Part shown: positions 1 to 7,853 of the stretch, piece after piece
Position numbering within the stretch: position 1 is the stretch's first letter
Layout of the letters: the number at the start of each line of letters is the position of its first letter
Assembly: GCA_963676655.2 (NCBI GenBank)
Contig: CAXXKX010000004.1
Span: 682,001 to 746,000, forward strand
Reading direction: 5' to 3'
DNA from: G963676655 sp963676655
GTDB lineage: Bacteria > Verrucomicrobiota > Lentisphaeria > Victivallales > Victivallaceae
DNA: 64,000 nt
The notes under the pieces: generated by a model
Told to the model about the DNA's origin: nothing
Database searches by the model: none
What the model saw: only the letters and a program-made list of their open reading frames with translations
Made by a program: the position numbers and the translations under genes

Positions 1-758
1 AGCAGTTTCGCGCCTTCAAAGAGTAAGGTGGTGATAATCGGAAATGAATAAAACTTTGCGGGCCAGACAGTGACGCATGGTTCGAACTGTGTCCGGTTCA
101 TTCCGGTCAATTCAGCTTCGGCGTCAAGAGCCAGAGCGTACCCGGATCCCTGTAATATTTTGGTCCAGGTTGAAAAATGGTAAAGTCCGGCCGCTCCACC
201 AGTCGCTAAAATAATACAAGGGGTTTTATATGCTGTCGGTTCGCCGTTGCGAAAACCCAGCGCGCCGTTTATGGTTCCGTTTTTTGTGAACAGTTTGACG
301 ATCCGGGTTTCATGGAATTCAATCCGGGAATTCTTTGCCAGAATGGTCCGGTATTTTTCCATTACGAGTTTGCCGGTGATGGTTTTGTGATGCACCACCC
401 GCGGGAACGATGATCCGACCGGACGCAGCAAATCATATGTCCCGTCAGCGTTACGGTCGAATTCCAACCCGAGGCACTCTAGGTACTCAACCATTCCGGC
501 TGCGTCATGACATAGCTTTTCGACTAAGGCCGGATCATTTTCTCCGGCCCCGGCCCGCAGGGTGTCCGCGACAAATATTTCCGGCGAATCTCCCGGCGCC
601 AGCGGCGCGCAAAAACCCATAACTTCCGATGACGAGCCGCCGCCGAGATCGGTAATGATCACTTTCTTGTCCGGTGCTTTCTCTGTAAGGGAGACCGCGG
701 CCTGAAGTCCGGCCAATCCGCCGCCGATAATCAGAACATCGCAATCATGGGTTTTCAT
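1..758 (-). CDS. FAD-dependent oxidoreductase, SdhA/NadB-like (partial, runs off window)
   Basis: The minus frame reads without a stop from 758 to the window edge, so the C-terminal part is missing. The N-terminus is a Rossmann dinucleotide site, DVLIIGGGLAGLQAAVSL, followed about 100 residues later by a GLEFDRNADGTYDL segment and VVHHKTITGK. These match the order seen in fumarate reductase/aspartate oxidase flavoproteins. The substrate cannot be told. The start chosen at 758 overlaps the dehydratase stop codon (ATGA); an ATG at 764 is equally possible, since AAAGGAG lies just before both. It is translationally coupled to the dehydratase and so probably acts in the same pathway. Confidence 0.75.
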   Translation of the reverse strand, partial: MKTHDCDVLIIGGGLAGLQAAVSLTEKAPDKKVIITDLGGGSSSEVMGFCAPLAPGDSPEIFVADTLRAGAGENDPALVEKLCHDAAGMVEYLECLGLEFDRNADGTYDLLRPVGSSFPRVVHHKTITGKLVMEKYRTILAKNSRIEFHETRIVKLFTKNGTINGALGFRNGEPTAYKTPCIILATGGAAGLYHFSTWTKILQGSGYALALDAEAELTGMNRTQFEPCVTVWPAKFYSFPIITTLLFEGAKL

Positions 759-2425
759 TCCCATACCGCTCCTTTGGCCAGTGAACCGACGCACTTCGAG
801 AACAGGCGCAGGAACGGCGGATATTTTTCTTTCGGAAATACCCAGTTCCACTGTTTCCGGCGTTCTGCCAATTCCTCTTCGCTGACGCGTAGATCAAGCT
901 TGCGTTCATCAAGATCGATATCAATGACGTCGCCGTTTTTAACCAGGGCCAGCGGTCCGCCCAGTCCGGCTTCAGGAGAAACATAGCCGATACTCAGGCC
1001 GCTTGATCCACCGGAAAAGCGACCGTCAGTAACGATTGCCACATCATGATCGAGGCCGCGTCCCTTGAGTTCTTTTTGAAACGCATAGGCCGTGGTGCCG
1101 AAACGAGCTTTTGGCCCGAGATAGCGAATCACCGCCACATCGCCGGCGGAGAACTCGTTGTTATCGAGTGCCTGCATGGCGTCATCAAGTTCGTCAAAGA
1201 CCTTTGCCAGACCGGAGAACCGGCGCATTTTTACATCAACCGCCCCGGCTTTGATAATTCCGCCTTCCGGCGCAAGATTTCCGTAAAGAACATAAAGCGC
1301 CCCGCTGGCCGATACCGGTTTGTCCAGCGGACGGATCACTTCACTGTCGTAATTTTCCGCGTCGGCGTAATTTTCCGCGAAGGTTGCGCCGGTCACGGTC
1401 AGGCATTCGCCGTGCAGTTTGGGCATGAGCTCCTTAAACAAAGCGCGGGTTCCTCCGGCGCGGTCGATGTCCTGCAAGTGCCAGGGGCCGCTCGGCGATG
1501 CTCCGACAATTTGAGGAATATTTTTTGATGCGGCATCGAACTTGCGCCACCATTCCCCTTCGAGTCCGGCTTCAGTCGCGACGGCGGGAACATGCATGAG
1601 CAGATTTATCGAACCGGCCATCGCCATTGAGGCGGCTATCGCGTTTTCCACCGCTTGTTCGGTGATAATATCGCGAGCCCGGATATTTTTTTCGAGCAGG
1701 GTCATAATCTGGCGTCCGGCCCGGTAGGCGCATTGCAGCAGTTCGGAACTGGTCGCGGACATGACCGCGTTGCCCGGCAGCGACAGCCCGAGAGCTTCCG
1801 CAACCAGACACATGCTGTTGGCGGTGGTCATTACTCCGCAGGCTCCGCAGGGCGTATACATGCGCGACACTTCACGGTCGGCTTTGGTTTTGTCGTAATT
1901 GCCCTGCATGGTTTTACCGACATTATCGGTCAGTTCGATATAGTTGACGCTTTTGCCGTCCAGGTACGGCATCGGCATGTAACCGCCGGTAACCATGATC
2001 GTCGGGATATTCAAACGCGCCGCCGCCATCAAATGGCCGGGGACGATGGAATCGCAGGTTGAAAGCAGGACCATCGCGTCGAACATATTGCTTTCGACGA
2101 TAAGTTCGACCTCGTCGGCGATCGAATTACGGCTGGGCAGTTCGATATATTTTTCATTACCAAGCACCATGCCGTCGCAGATTGCCGTGGTCATCAGTTC
2201 GAACGGCAGTCCGCCGGCTTCGCGGATGCCCTGTTTGACGCGTTCGCTCAGGTTGCGCAGATGCACGTGACCCGGATTGTATTCGTTCCAGGAATTTACC
2301 ACCGCCACGATCGGACGGTTGAACTCCTCTTCCGTATAGCCCATGCCGCGAACCAGGCCTCGACGGCATTCGCGGGCGATTCCGTATTTCCAGTTGCTGC
2401 GGCATGATTCAAGAATATCGCACAT
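755..2425 (-). CDS. IlvD/Edd-family dehydratase (dihydroxy-acid or sugar-acid dehydratase)
   Basis: This 556-residue protein would remove water from a 2,3-dihydroxy acid or aldonate to give a 2-keto acid, using an iron-sulfur cluster and Mg2+. Visible family motifs are PGHVHLR (about residue 51), CDSIVPGHLMAAARL with C124, TPCGACGVMTTANSM with C193/C196, GATFAENY, and DGRFSGGSSGLSIGYVSPEA near the C-terminus. The first site reads PGHVHL, as in the E. coli [4Fe-4S] type, rather than having the Cys of the [2Fe-2S] type. AAGGAG precedes the start. Neighbours are an SDR and an FAD oxidoreductase and there are no ilvBCE genes, so a catabolic sugar-acid role is more likely than branched-chain amino-acid synthesis (inference). 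Confidence 0.85.
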   Translation of the reverse strand: MCDILESCRSNWKYGIARECRRGLVRGMGYTEEEFNRPIVAVVNSWNEYNPGHVHLRNLSERVKQGIREAGGLPFELMTTAICDGMVLGNEKYIELPSRNSIADEVELIVESNMFDAMVLLSTCDSIVPGHLMAAARLNIPTIMVTGGYMPMPYLDGKSVNYIELTDNVGKTMQGNYDKTKADREVSRMYTPCGACGVMTTANSMCLVAEALGLSLPGNAVMSATSSELLQCAYRAGRQIMTLLEKNIRARDIITEQAVENAIAASMAMAGSINLLMHVPAVATEAGLEGEWWRKFDAASKNIPQIVGASPSGPWHLQDIDRAGGTRALFKELMPKLHGECLTVTGATFAENYADAENYDSEVIRPLDKPVSASGALYVLYGNLAPEGGIIKAGAVDVKMRRFSGLAKVFDELDDAMQALDNNEFSAGDVAVIRYLGPKARFGTTAYAFQKELKGRGLDHDVAIVTDGRFSGGSSGLSIGYVSPEAGLGGPLALVKNGDVIDIDLDERKLDLRVSEEELAERRKQWNWVFPKEKYPPFLRLFSKCVGSLAKGAVWE

Positions 2426-2525
2426 AATTTCCGTCTCCTTTGCTTATTCTTCATTTTAGACTTATGAAAAACGCCTCTTTCGGTGTTTTCATGGATATAC
2501 TATAATTCAATGATTTTTCCATGTT

Positions 2526-2723
2526 TTTTATTGCAGACTTACAGCCTGCAGTTGTTTTTTTATTATTTCCCCCGGGCGTTGCCCGGGGCTTTGTTCTTTC
2601 AGGCCTGCGGCCTGGTGGTCTTTTATATTCTTCAGCCCCGCAGGGGCGCAATATCACAGCCCCGGGCAACGCCCGGGGGATCTCATTTAGAACTCAAAAG
2701 CAGGCTGTAAGTCTGCAATAAAA
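2526..2723. repeat. Nested inverted-repeat (cruciform) element, 198 bp
   Basis: The outer arms are 24-bp perfect inverted repeats at 2526-2549 and 2700-2723. Inside lie 21-bp perfect inverted repeats at 2569-2589 and 2659-2679. Each of these is also a hairpin on its own (CCCCGGGC-GTT-GCCCGGGG). Two further small hairpins, AGGCCTGCGGCCT and GCCCCGCAGGGGC, lie in the centre. The element sits between the SDR and the dehydratase, probably within their transcript. It resembles a REP/BIME or MITE-type element; no coding sequence is evident. Confidence 0.8.
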
Positions 2724-2825
2724 CGAATTTGTAAGACCCAACCCACGGAAACACCGAAAGAACCTGAAAACTATTATTTGCACCATGACTAGCGCAGTCT
2801 GAGCCTGAGCTAGCGAAGGCAACGC

Positions 2826-2904
2826 ATGAAGAAGTATTTACGTTTTCAGCATCTGCTGAAAAATAAAAAACTTTTTTCGTGACTTTTCGTGCTTTTCGTG
2901 GCTA
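2826..2904 (-). repeat. Interspersed CACGAAAA-type repeat, copy 1
   Basis: On the minus strand this reads CCACGAAAAGCACGAAAAG, then a T-rich stretch, a TTTCAGC..GCTGAAAA hairpin and a TAAATACTTCTTCAT end. The same order of elements occurs on the plus strand at 15235-15311. The remainder of 2426-2927 holds only this and the cruciform element. Confidence 0.65.
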
Positions 2905-2927
2905 AAAATAACATTTTGCATTTGTCT

Positions 2928-3716
2928 TTATTCTTCGTTTAGCATGATATCGAGCACGCCGTCGATGGATTGACCGCCGTCGACGACGAAGGTTTGACCG
3001 GTTATAAAACGGGTCTTTTCAACTTCGGCCAGAAACAATATCATCGGGGTGATGTCGTCAACACTGCCGAGTTTTCCGACCGGGATCTTGCGCTTGAACG
3101 CAGCCATTTGTTCGTCTGTGTAGCGGTACGACAATTTGGTCATAATGAATCCCGGCGCGATGCAGTTGACATTGATGCCGTATTTTGCCACCTCTGCCGC
3201 AAGGGATTTTGTGAACATATTAAGTCCAGCTTTGGCGGCGCAGTACGGCAGCATTTTGCGTTTGACATAGGTGACGATGCTGTGAACCGAACTGATATTG
3301 ATAATCCTGCCCTCGTTTTTTTTCCCTATCATATCGCGTACCGCGATTCTGGAACAGTAAGCGGCGGCGCTTAAGTTCAGATTGATCTGGGAGTCCCAGT
3401 AATTCATCGGCATATCCTGAAAACCGCCTTCCGGGATTGTCAACGCGCCGCCGGCATTGTTGATCAGGACGTCGACGGAACCGAAATCGGCAATGAATTT
3501 TTCCATCATCGCCTCGCACGCGGCGCAGTCGGCGACGTCGGCCCGGTATATTTCAGCTTTCATTCTGGCATTACGGACTTTTTCGGCGGTCGCTTCCGCA
3601 CCGTCCCGGTCTTTATAATAGTTAATTCCGACATTGCATCCGGCTTCCGCGAAGGCTATTGCCGCCGCCGCGCCGATGCCGTGTGACGAGCCAGTAATGA
3701 TGATATTTTTTGCCAT
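2928..3716 (-). CDS. Short-chain dehydrogenase/reductase (SDR)
   Basis: This 262-residue protein is a classical SDR that would oxidise or reduce a hydroxyl/keto substrate with NAD(P). It has the TGSSHGIG cofactor site (residues 8-15), NNAGG (86-90), a catalytic Ser near 142 and the YCAAK pair Y158/K162, followed by NCIAPGFIMT. Length and motifs are typical of the FabG-like group, but the position beside a sugar-acid dehydratase suggests a sugar or sugar-acid dehydrogenase. AAAGGAG lies just upstream of the ATG. A GATTTAAAT 9-mer occurs at 3754-3762 in the promoter region. Confidence 0.85.
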   Translation of the reverse strand: MAKNIIITGSSHGIGAAAAIAFAEAGCNVGINYYKDRDGAEATAEKVRNARMKAEIYRADVADCAACEAMMEKFIADFGSVDVLINNAGGALTIPEGGFQDMPMNYWDSQINLNLSAAAYCSRIAVRDMIGKKNEGRIINISSVHSIVTYVKRKMLPYCAAKAGLNMFTKSLAAEVAKYGINVNCIAPGFIMTKLSYRYTDEQMAAFKRKIPVGKLGSVDDITPMILFLAEVEKTRFITGQTFVVDGGQSIDGVLDIMLNEE

Positions 3717-3948
3717 TCATAAACTCCTTTTATTTGTTATTTATATCAAACATGATTTAAATATAGATGAAAATGTTCGAAAAGTCAACTGTCGAAGATG
3801 AAATAATAAAGATTTTGCTTTTGATATTGGAGTAATATTTAAATAAGCGTATCGATTGTCAGCTAGCGGGCAGTCTCGCCTGTCTCCCGCCGCGAAGAAA
3901 AGCGCGGCATATATCCAGCCTTGGATAATAGTGGGAGCCGGGCTCCGA

Positions 3949-4297
3949 ACGGCGAATTAAGCGCTGTAAGCGCGGCATATCCCAATAGTGGGAGCCGGGC
4001 TTTTTGACGGTGGTGTATACCCCTGCCGACCGGCGAATCAGCGCTGAAAGCGCGGTATATCCCAATAGTGGGAGCCGGGCTTTTTGACGGGGGTGCATAC
4101 CCCTGCCGACCGGTGAATCAGCGCTGAAAGCGCGGTATATCCCAATAGTGGGAGCCGGGCTCCGACCGGCGAATCAGCGCTGAAAGCGCGGCATATCCCA
4201 ATAGTGGGAGCCGGGCTCCGACCGGCGAATCAGCGCTGAAAGCGCGGTATATATCCAGCCCGGGGTGATTGAGCGATAGCGATTGAACCCCGGGTAA
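3949..4297. repeat. Repeat block A: 56/80-bp tandem units, duplicated downstream
   Basis: Units each contain TAGTGGGAGCCGGGCT and a small GCGCTGAAAGCGC hairpin, with the GTGGGAGCC motif at 3988, 4068, 4148 and 4204 (periods 80, 80, 56) and one more at 3931. The whole block reappears almost unchanged at 9633-9925, lacking exactly one 56-bp unit. No protein is supported here; open frames are low-complexity. Confidence 0.9.
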
Positions 4298-4339
4298 GAT
4301 TTTCCAACAATATTAAGCGCTGTAAGTGCGAAATATAAA

Positions 4340-4816
4340 AATGGGAGCGCGTGGCTCCTGCCGCGCAGAAAAAACTGATGCTTTGAAAAACAGAAACTTG
4401 CCAGGTAACGATTATTTACCTTCAACTTTCAACCTTCAACTCACATTTGGGAGCGCGTGGCACCAGCCGCGCAGAAAAAACTGACGCTTTGAAAAACAGA
4501 ACCTTGCCAGGTAACGATTATTTACCTTCAACCTTCAACTTTCAACCTTCAACTCACATTTGGGAGCGCGTGGCACCAGCCGCGCAGAAAAAGCTGACGC
4601 TTTGAAAAACAGAACTTTGCCAGGTAACGATTATTTACCTTCAACTTTCAACCTTCAACCTTCAACTCACATTTGGGAGCGCGTGGCACCAGCCGCGCAG
4701 AAAAAGCTGACGCTTTGAAAAACAGAACCTTGCCAGGTAACGATTATTTACCTTCAACTTTCAACCTTCAACCTTCAACTCACATTTGGGAGCGCGTGGC
4801 ACCAGCCGCGCAGAAA
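4340..4816. repeat. 113-bp tandem repeat, about four copies, with internal TTCAACC heptamers
   Basis: The TTTGGGAGCGCGTGGCACC motif starts at 4446, 4559, 4672 and 4785, giving an exact 113-bp period. A shorter copy near 4342 is 106 bp from the next and lacks one 7-bp unit. Each unit ends in a run of near-identical heptamers (TTCAACT/TTCAACC), so the copies differ by whole heptamers. There are no spacers between copies, so this is a satellite, not a CRISPR array. Confidence 0.9.
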
Positions 4817-4848
4817 AGCGCATTAAATATGAATATTACTCTGTTTAA

Positions 4849-5165
4849 GCGCTGAAAGCACGACATATATCCAGCCTGGGGTGATCGTAGGAGCCGGGCT
4901 TTTTAACGGGGGTGCATACCCATGCCAAACGAAGAATTAAGCGCTGAAAGCGCGACATATATCCAGCCTGGGGTGATCGTAGGAGCCGGGCTTTTTAACG
5001 GGGGTGCATACCCCTGCCGAACGGCGAATTAGCGCTGAAAGCGCGACATATATCCAGCCTGGGGTGATCGTAGGAGCCGGGCTTTTTAACGGGGGTGCAT
5101 ACCCATGCCAAACGAAGAATTAAGCGCTGAAAGCGCGACATATATCCAGCCTGTGGTGATTGAGC
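4849..5165. repeat. About 92-bp tandem repeat, three copies plus a partial
   Basis: The motif GACATATATCCAGCCT starts at 4862, 4954, 5045 and 5137, a period of 91-92 bp. The unit shares the AGCGCTGAAAGCGCG hairpin and the GGAGCCGGGCTTTTT core with block A, so both derive from one ancestral unit. No gene is seen between 5165 and the RAYT repeats apart from a GGGAGCGCCGCAGG element at about 5307-5360 that recurs at about 10033-10085. Confidence 0.85.
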
Positions 5166-5358
5166 AACGCGAATGAACCCCAGGTGTAGTCAAAAATAAA
5201 TAAAAGCCCTGTAAGGGCGGCATATAAGTCTGGCGCGTTGCCCGTTCTGCCCAGAGTGCTGGACAATACATTTCAATCAGGCTGGAAGTATTGAATTTGT
5301 TTATTGGGAGCGCCGCAGGCCACTGCGGCATTTCGCGAAAAACCGGCAAATAATAAAA

Positions 5359-5960
5359 GGATGCGGGCGAAGGATGCGGGGTCACACCTCCGAGGATGCG
5401 GGGTCGAGGATGCGGGGCGAGGATGCGGCGAGGATGCGGGGTCACACCTCCGCTATTGCGAGGATGCGGGGTCACACCTCCGCTATTGGAGGATGCGGGG
5501 TCTGGAGGATGCGGGGTCACACCTCCGCTATTGCGAGGATGCGGAGGATGCGGGGTCACACCTCCGCTATTGGCGAGGATGCGGGGTCACACCTTCGCTA
5601 TTGCGAGGATGCGGGGGAGGATGCGGGGTCACACCTTCGCTATGGAGGATGCGGGGAGGATGCGGGGGAGGGAGCGAGGATGCGGGGTCACACCTTCGCT
5701 ATTGGCGGGTGCGGGGTCACACCGGCGGGTGCGGGGTCATGCGGGTGCGGGGTGCGGGTGCGGGGTGCGGGTGCGGGGTCACACCTCCGCTATTGACTTT
5801 ACTGAGAAGCGGGGTCACACCTCCGCTATTGACTTTACTGAAAAAGTGTAGAAGCGGGGTAGAAGCGGGGTCATGTAGAAGCGGGGTCACACCTCCGCTA
5901 TTGACTTTACTGAAAAAGGTAGAAGCGGGGTCACACCTCCGCTATTGACTTTACTGAAAA
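5359..5960. repeat. Expanded REP-like cluster: about 13 copies of GGGGTCACACC
   Basis: I count 13 copies of GGGGTCACACC in direct orientation, mostly continuing as TCCGCTATTG. Many are fused to GGATGCG and some are truncated, as expected from repeated unequal duplication. The last four continue as ACTTTACTGAAAAA. The final full 26-bp copy (5927-5952) is the exact reverse complement of 6995-7020 beyond the transposase gene. The overlapping open frames here are periodic and compositionally extreme and are not considered genes. Confidence 0.9.
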
Positions 5961-6005
5961 AGGGTATTATATTGATGTATATGCTTAATATACATGGAGG
6001 AAATA

Positions 6006-7016
6006 ATGTCAAGACCATTAAGAATTGAATATCCCGGCGCATTGTATCACGTCATGAATCGTGGAAATCAGCGACAGGATGTTTTTCAGAGGAAGATTGA
6101 TTGTGAAACATTCCTTGAGAAATTAGAGTATTTTGCAGAGTTGTTCCATGTCGAAGTATATTGCTATTGTTTGATGACAAACCATTTTCACCTGCTGCTT
6201 AAGACCAACGAAGCTAATCTCGGACGTTTTATGCAAAGCTTTCTGACATCCTTCACAATTACCTTGAATCGTCGCAATAACAAAAGCGGACATCTTTTTC
6301 AAGGGCGCTACAAGGCGCATTTGGTGGAAAATCAAAAATATATATCTGAGTTGTCACGTTATGTTCACTTGAACCCCATAAGAATTAAGCAACATGAACA
6401 TGCTTCAATTGAAACAAAGAAAAATATCTTGATCAATTACCAGTGGTCCAGTTTCCCCGATTACCTTGGCTTGAGAGAACATCCTGAATTTTTGAAAACA
6501 ACAGTTGTTCTGTCGACCTGGGGAAAACAGTTACCGGAAAAGATTAAAAATTATCGTCAATATGTTGAAGGCGGACTGTATGAAAATGTGAATAATCCTT
6601 TGGAACTGGCGCAGCGGCAGCAGATCATTGGAAGTGAAAGTTTTGCTGAAAAGATATTGCGAGAGAAAATCCTAAAAAAAACAGTTAAAGATCCTCGTGA
6701 GGAAAGGGAGTTGATTCATTTTAAAAAGTCCATATCCCCGGACAAGATCATTGACGCCGTTTGCCGACATTATAAAATTGATAAGCAAAACCTCTTACAA
6801 AAACGCAGTACATTACGTATCGCCAGAAAATTGGCAATGTATCTATGCTGTCAACATTGCTTGGGCCACACGTCATTAACTGACCTTGGGCATCTTTTTA
6901 ATGTAAGTTTAAGTGGTTTAACCCGGTCAAGAGACAGGTTGGACATAAGTAGAAAGAATAATAAGGATATATGCAAGGAAATTAACGAAATAGAAAAGTC
7001 AATAGCGGAGGTGTGA
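6006..7016 (+). CDS. REP-associated tyrosine transposase (RAYT), Y1/IS200-like, with DnaA-like C-terminus
   Basis: The 336-residue protein is a single-stranded-DNA nuclease of the Y1 (HUH) class that would cut and rejoin the flanking palindromic repeats. N-terminal MSRPLRIEYPGALYHVMNRG, the HUH pair H60-F-H62 in NHFHLLLK and the catalytic Tyr, probably Y119 in SRYVHLNPIR, are all present. Residues about 250-325 (ARKLAMYLCCQHCLGHTSL, LGHLFNVS) look like the DnaA C-terminal DNA-binding domain, as in one RAYT subgroup. The start at 6006 is preferred over 5994 because GGAGG lies at 5996-6000. The last codons and the stop are supplied by the inverted repeat copy. The gene appears intact. Confidence 0.93.
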   Translation: MSRPLRIEYPGALYHVMNRGNQRQDVFQRKIDCETFLEKLEYFAELFHVEVYCYCLMTNHFHLLLKTNEANLGRFMQSFLTSFTITLNRRNNKSGHLFQGRYKAHLVENQKYISELSRYVHLNPIRIKQHEHASIETKKNILINYQWSSFPDYLGLREHPEFLKTTVVLSTWGKQLPEKIKNYRQYVEGGLYENVNNPLELAQRQQIIGSESFAEKILREKILKKTVKDPREERELIHFKKSISPDKIIDAVCRHYKIDKQNLLQKRSTLRIARKLAMYLCCQHCLGHTSLTDLGHLFNVSLSGLTRSRDRLDISRKNNKDICKEINEIEKSIAEV

Positions 7017-7055
7017 CCCCGGTGGTGCCCCCGGTGGTGCGCCCCGGTGGTGCAC
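6995..7055. repeat. Inverted REP copy closing the RAYT unit, then three CCCCGGTGGTGC repeats
   Basis: Positions 6995-7020 are the exact reverse complement of 5927-5952, so the transposase gene lies inside a 1.1-kb unit bounded by perfect 26-bp inverted repeats. It is followed directly by a 12-bp sequence, CCCCGGTGGTGC, repeated about three times with small changes. Confidence 0.85.
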
Positions 7056-7384
7056 CTTATAAATACTCTGATGAATGCAGTGCTTTTTGTAATGGCTATG
7101 CCAGTGTAAAAGACATTGATGGAAGATGTTCAATACTTTCAGTGGACGGAACTGAAACTTATCTTCCAGGCACATCTAGATTGGGAAGATGTTATGATCT
7201 TTTTTTTCAAGCAGTCGAAGTATTTGAAACAAGATATATGCTTAGTTTATCAAAAAAGAAATTTTATATCTATAAATATATCAATTTTAAAGGTGAAACA
7301 ATCTGGAGTAAGACCATAACAAAAAGAAAAGCAATTGATTCCGGTCTAGAATCCAGAGGGGGATATGCGCCTATTTGGGCATAG
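7056..7384 (+). pseudogene. Gene remnant, possibly WG-repeat-like, 5' end lost to repeats
   Basis: The frame has no start codon of its own: upstream it runs into the GC-rich tandem repeats after the RAYT gene. About 108 residues are readable. CNGYASVKDIDGRCSILSV and YKYINFKGETIW recall the G-A-V-K..DG pattern of WG-repeat proteins, but the match is by eye only. It probably is the 3' part of a gene cut by arrival or expansion of the RAYT repeats. Codon use is more AT-rich than in the surrounding operons. Confidence 0.4.
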
Positions 7385-7427
7385 TGGCACGAAACATGGT
7401 AGTTGGGGGTTGGTAGTTGGGATGCAG

Positions 7428-7560
7428 GGTGTAGGATGCGGGGTCAGGATGCGGGGTCAGGATGCGGGGTCAGGATGCGGGAGAGACGCGGGAGAGATGC
7501 GGGGTCAAAACTACACTATTGACTTAGGGGCAGGGGATGCGGGATCAAAGCCTTTGGGGG
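7428..7560. repeat. Degenerate GGATGCGGGGTC repeat copies
   Basis: Four or more GGATGCGGG units occur in a row, then GGGGTCAAAACTACACTATTGACTT, a diverged form of the RAYT-associated element. No gene is supported between 7385 and the insertion sequence. Confidence 0.65.
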
Positions 7561-7716
7561 ATGACCTTGATTTTTTATTAAATTTGAACTTGAAACTGGC
7601 TTTTAATTTGGATTTTTATGGTATTAGAACTATTTTTTAAGGTCTTTTATTGATTTTAAGAAAATTTGGGCAGTTGCAGGAGGTTTTTGCGTCATTTGCA
7701 TTGTCAGTTTGTAAGC

Positions 7717-7847
7717 AGTATATTTAAATTGAGATGACACTGGAAAATGCTTAAATCAAATTTTTTGCGTCAAAAAATCAATATAAGGGGTGTTTTTGGG
7801 TGGTTTTATGGTTTTATTAAGTTCAAAAAACAGTTCGATATGGGGTC
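7717..7847. repeat. 131-bp duplicated segment, copy 1
   Basis: The 131 bp from AGTATATTTAAATTGAGATG to GATATGGGGTC recur at 10262-10392 with a few substitutions and no length change. Copy 1 ends exactly at the insertion point of the IS4-family element. The origin is unknown; it may be the end of an older mobile element. Confidence 0.85.
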
Positions 7848-7853
7848 CGACCC

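Noticed and set aside
755..3716. Branched-chain amino-acid biosynthesis for the IlvD homologue
   Set aside because: No ilvB, ilvC, ilvE or leu genes are near, and the partners are an SDR and a flavoprotein, so catabolism fits better.
4340..4816. Possible CRISPR array
   Set aside because: The copies are directly adjacent 113-bp units without unique spacers, and there are no cas genes.
5304..5948. Overlapping plus-strand open frames of 140-214 codons in the repeat cluster
   Set aside because: They are periodic translations of the GGATGCGGGGTCACACC repeat in three frames, with extreme composition and no ribosome binding sites.
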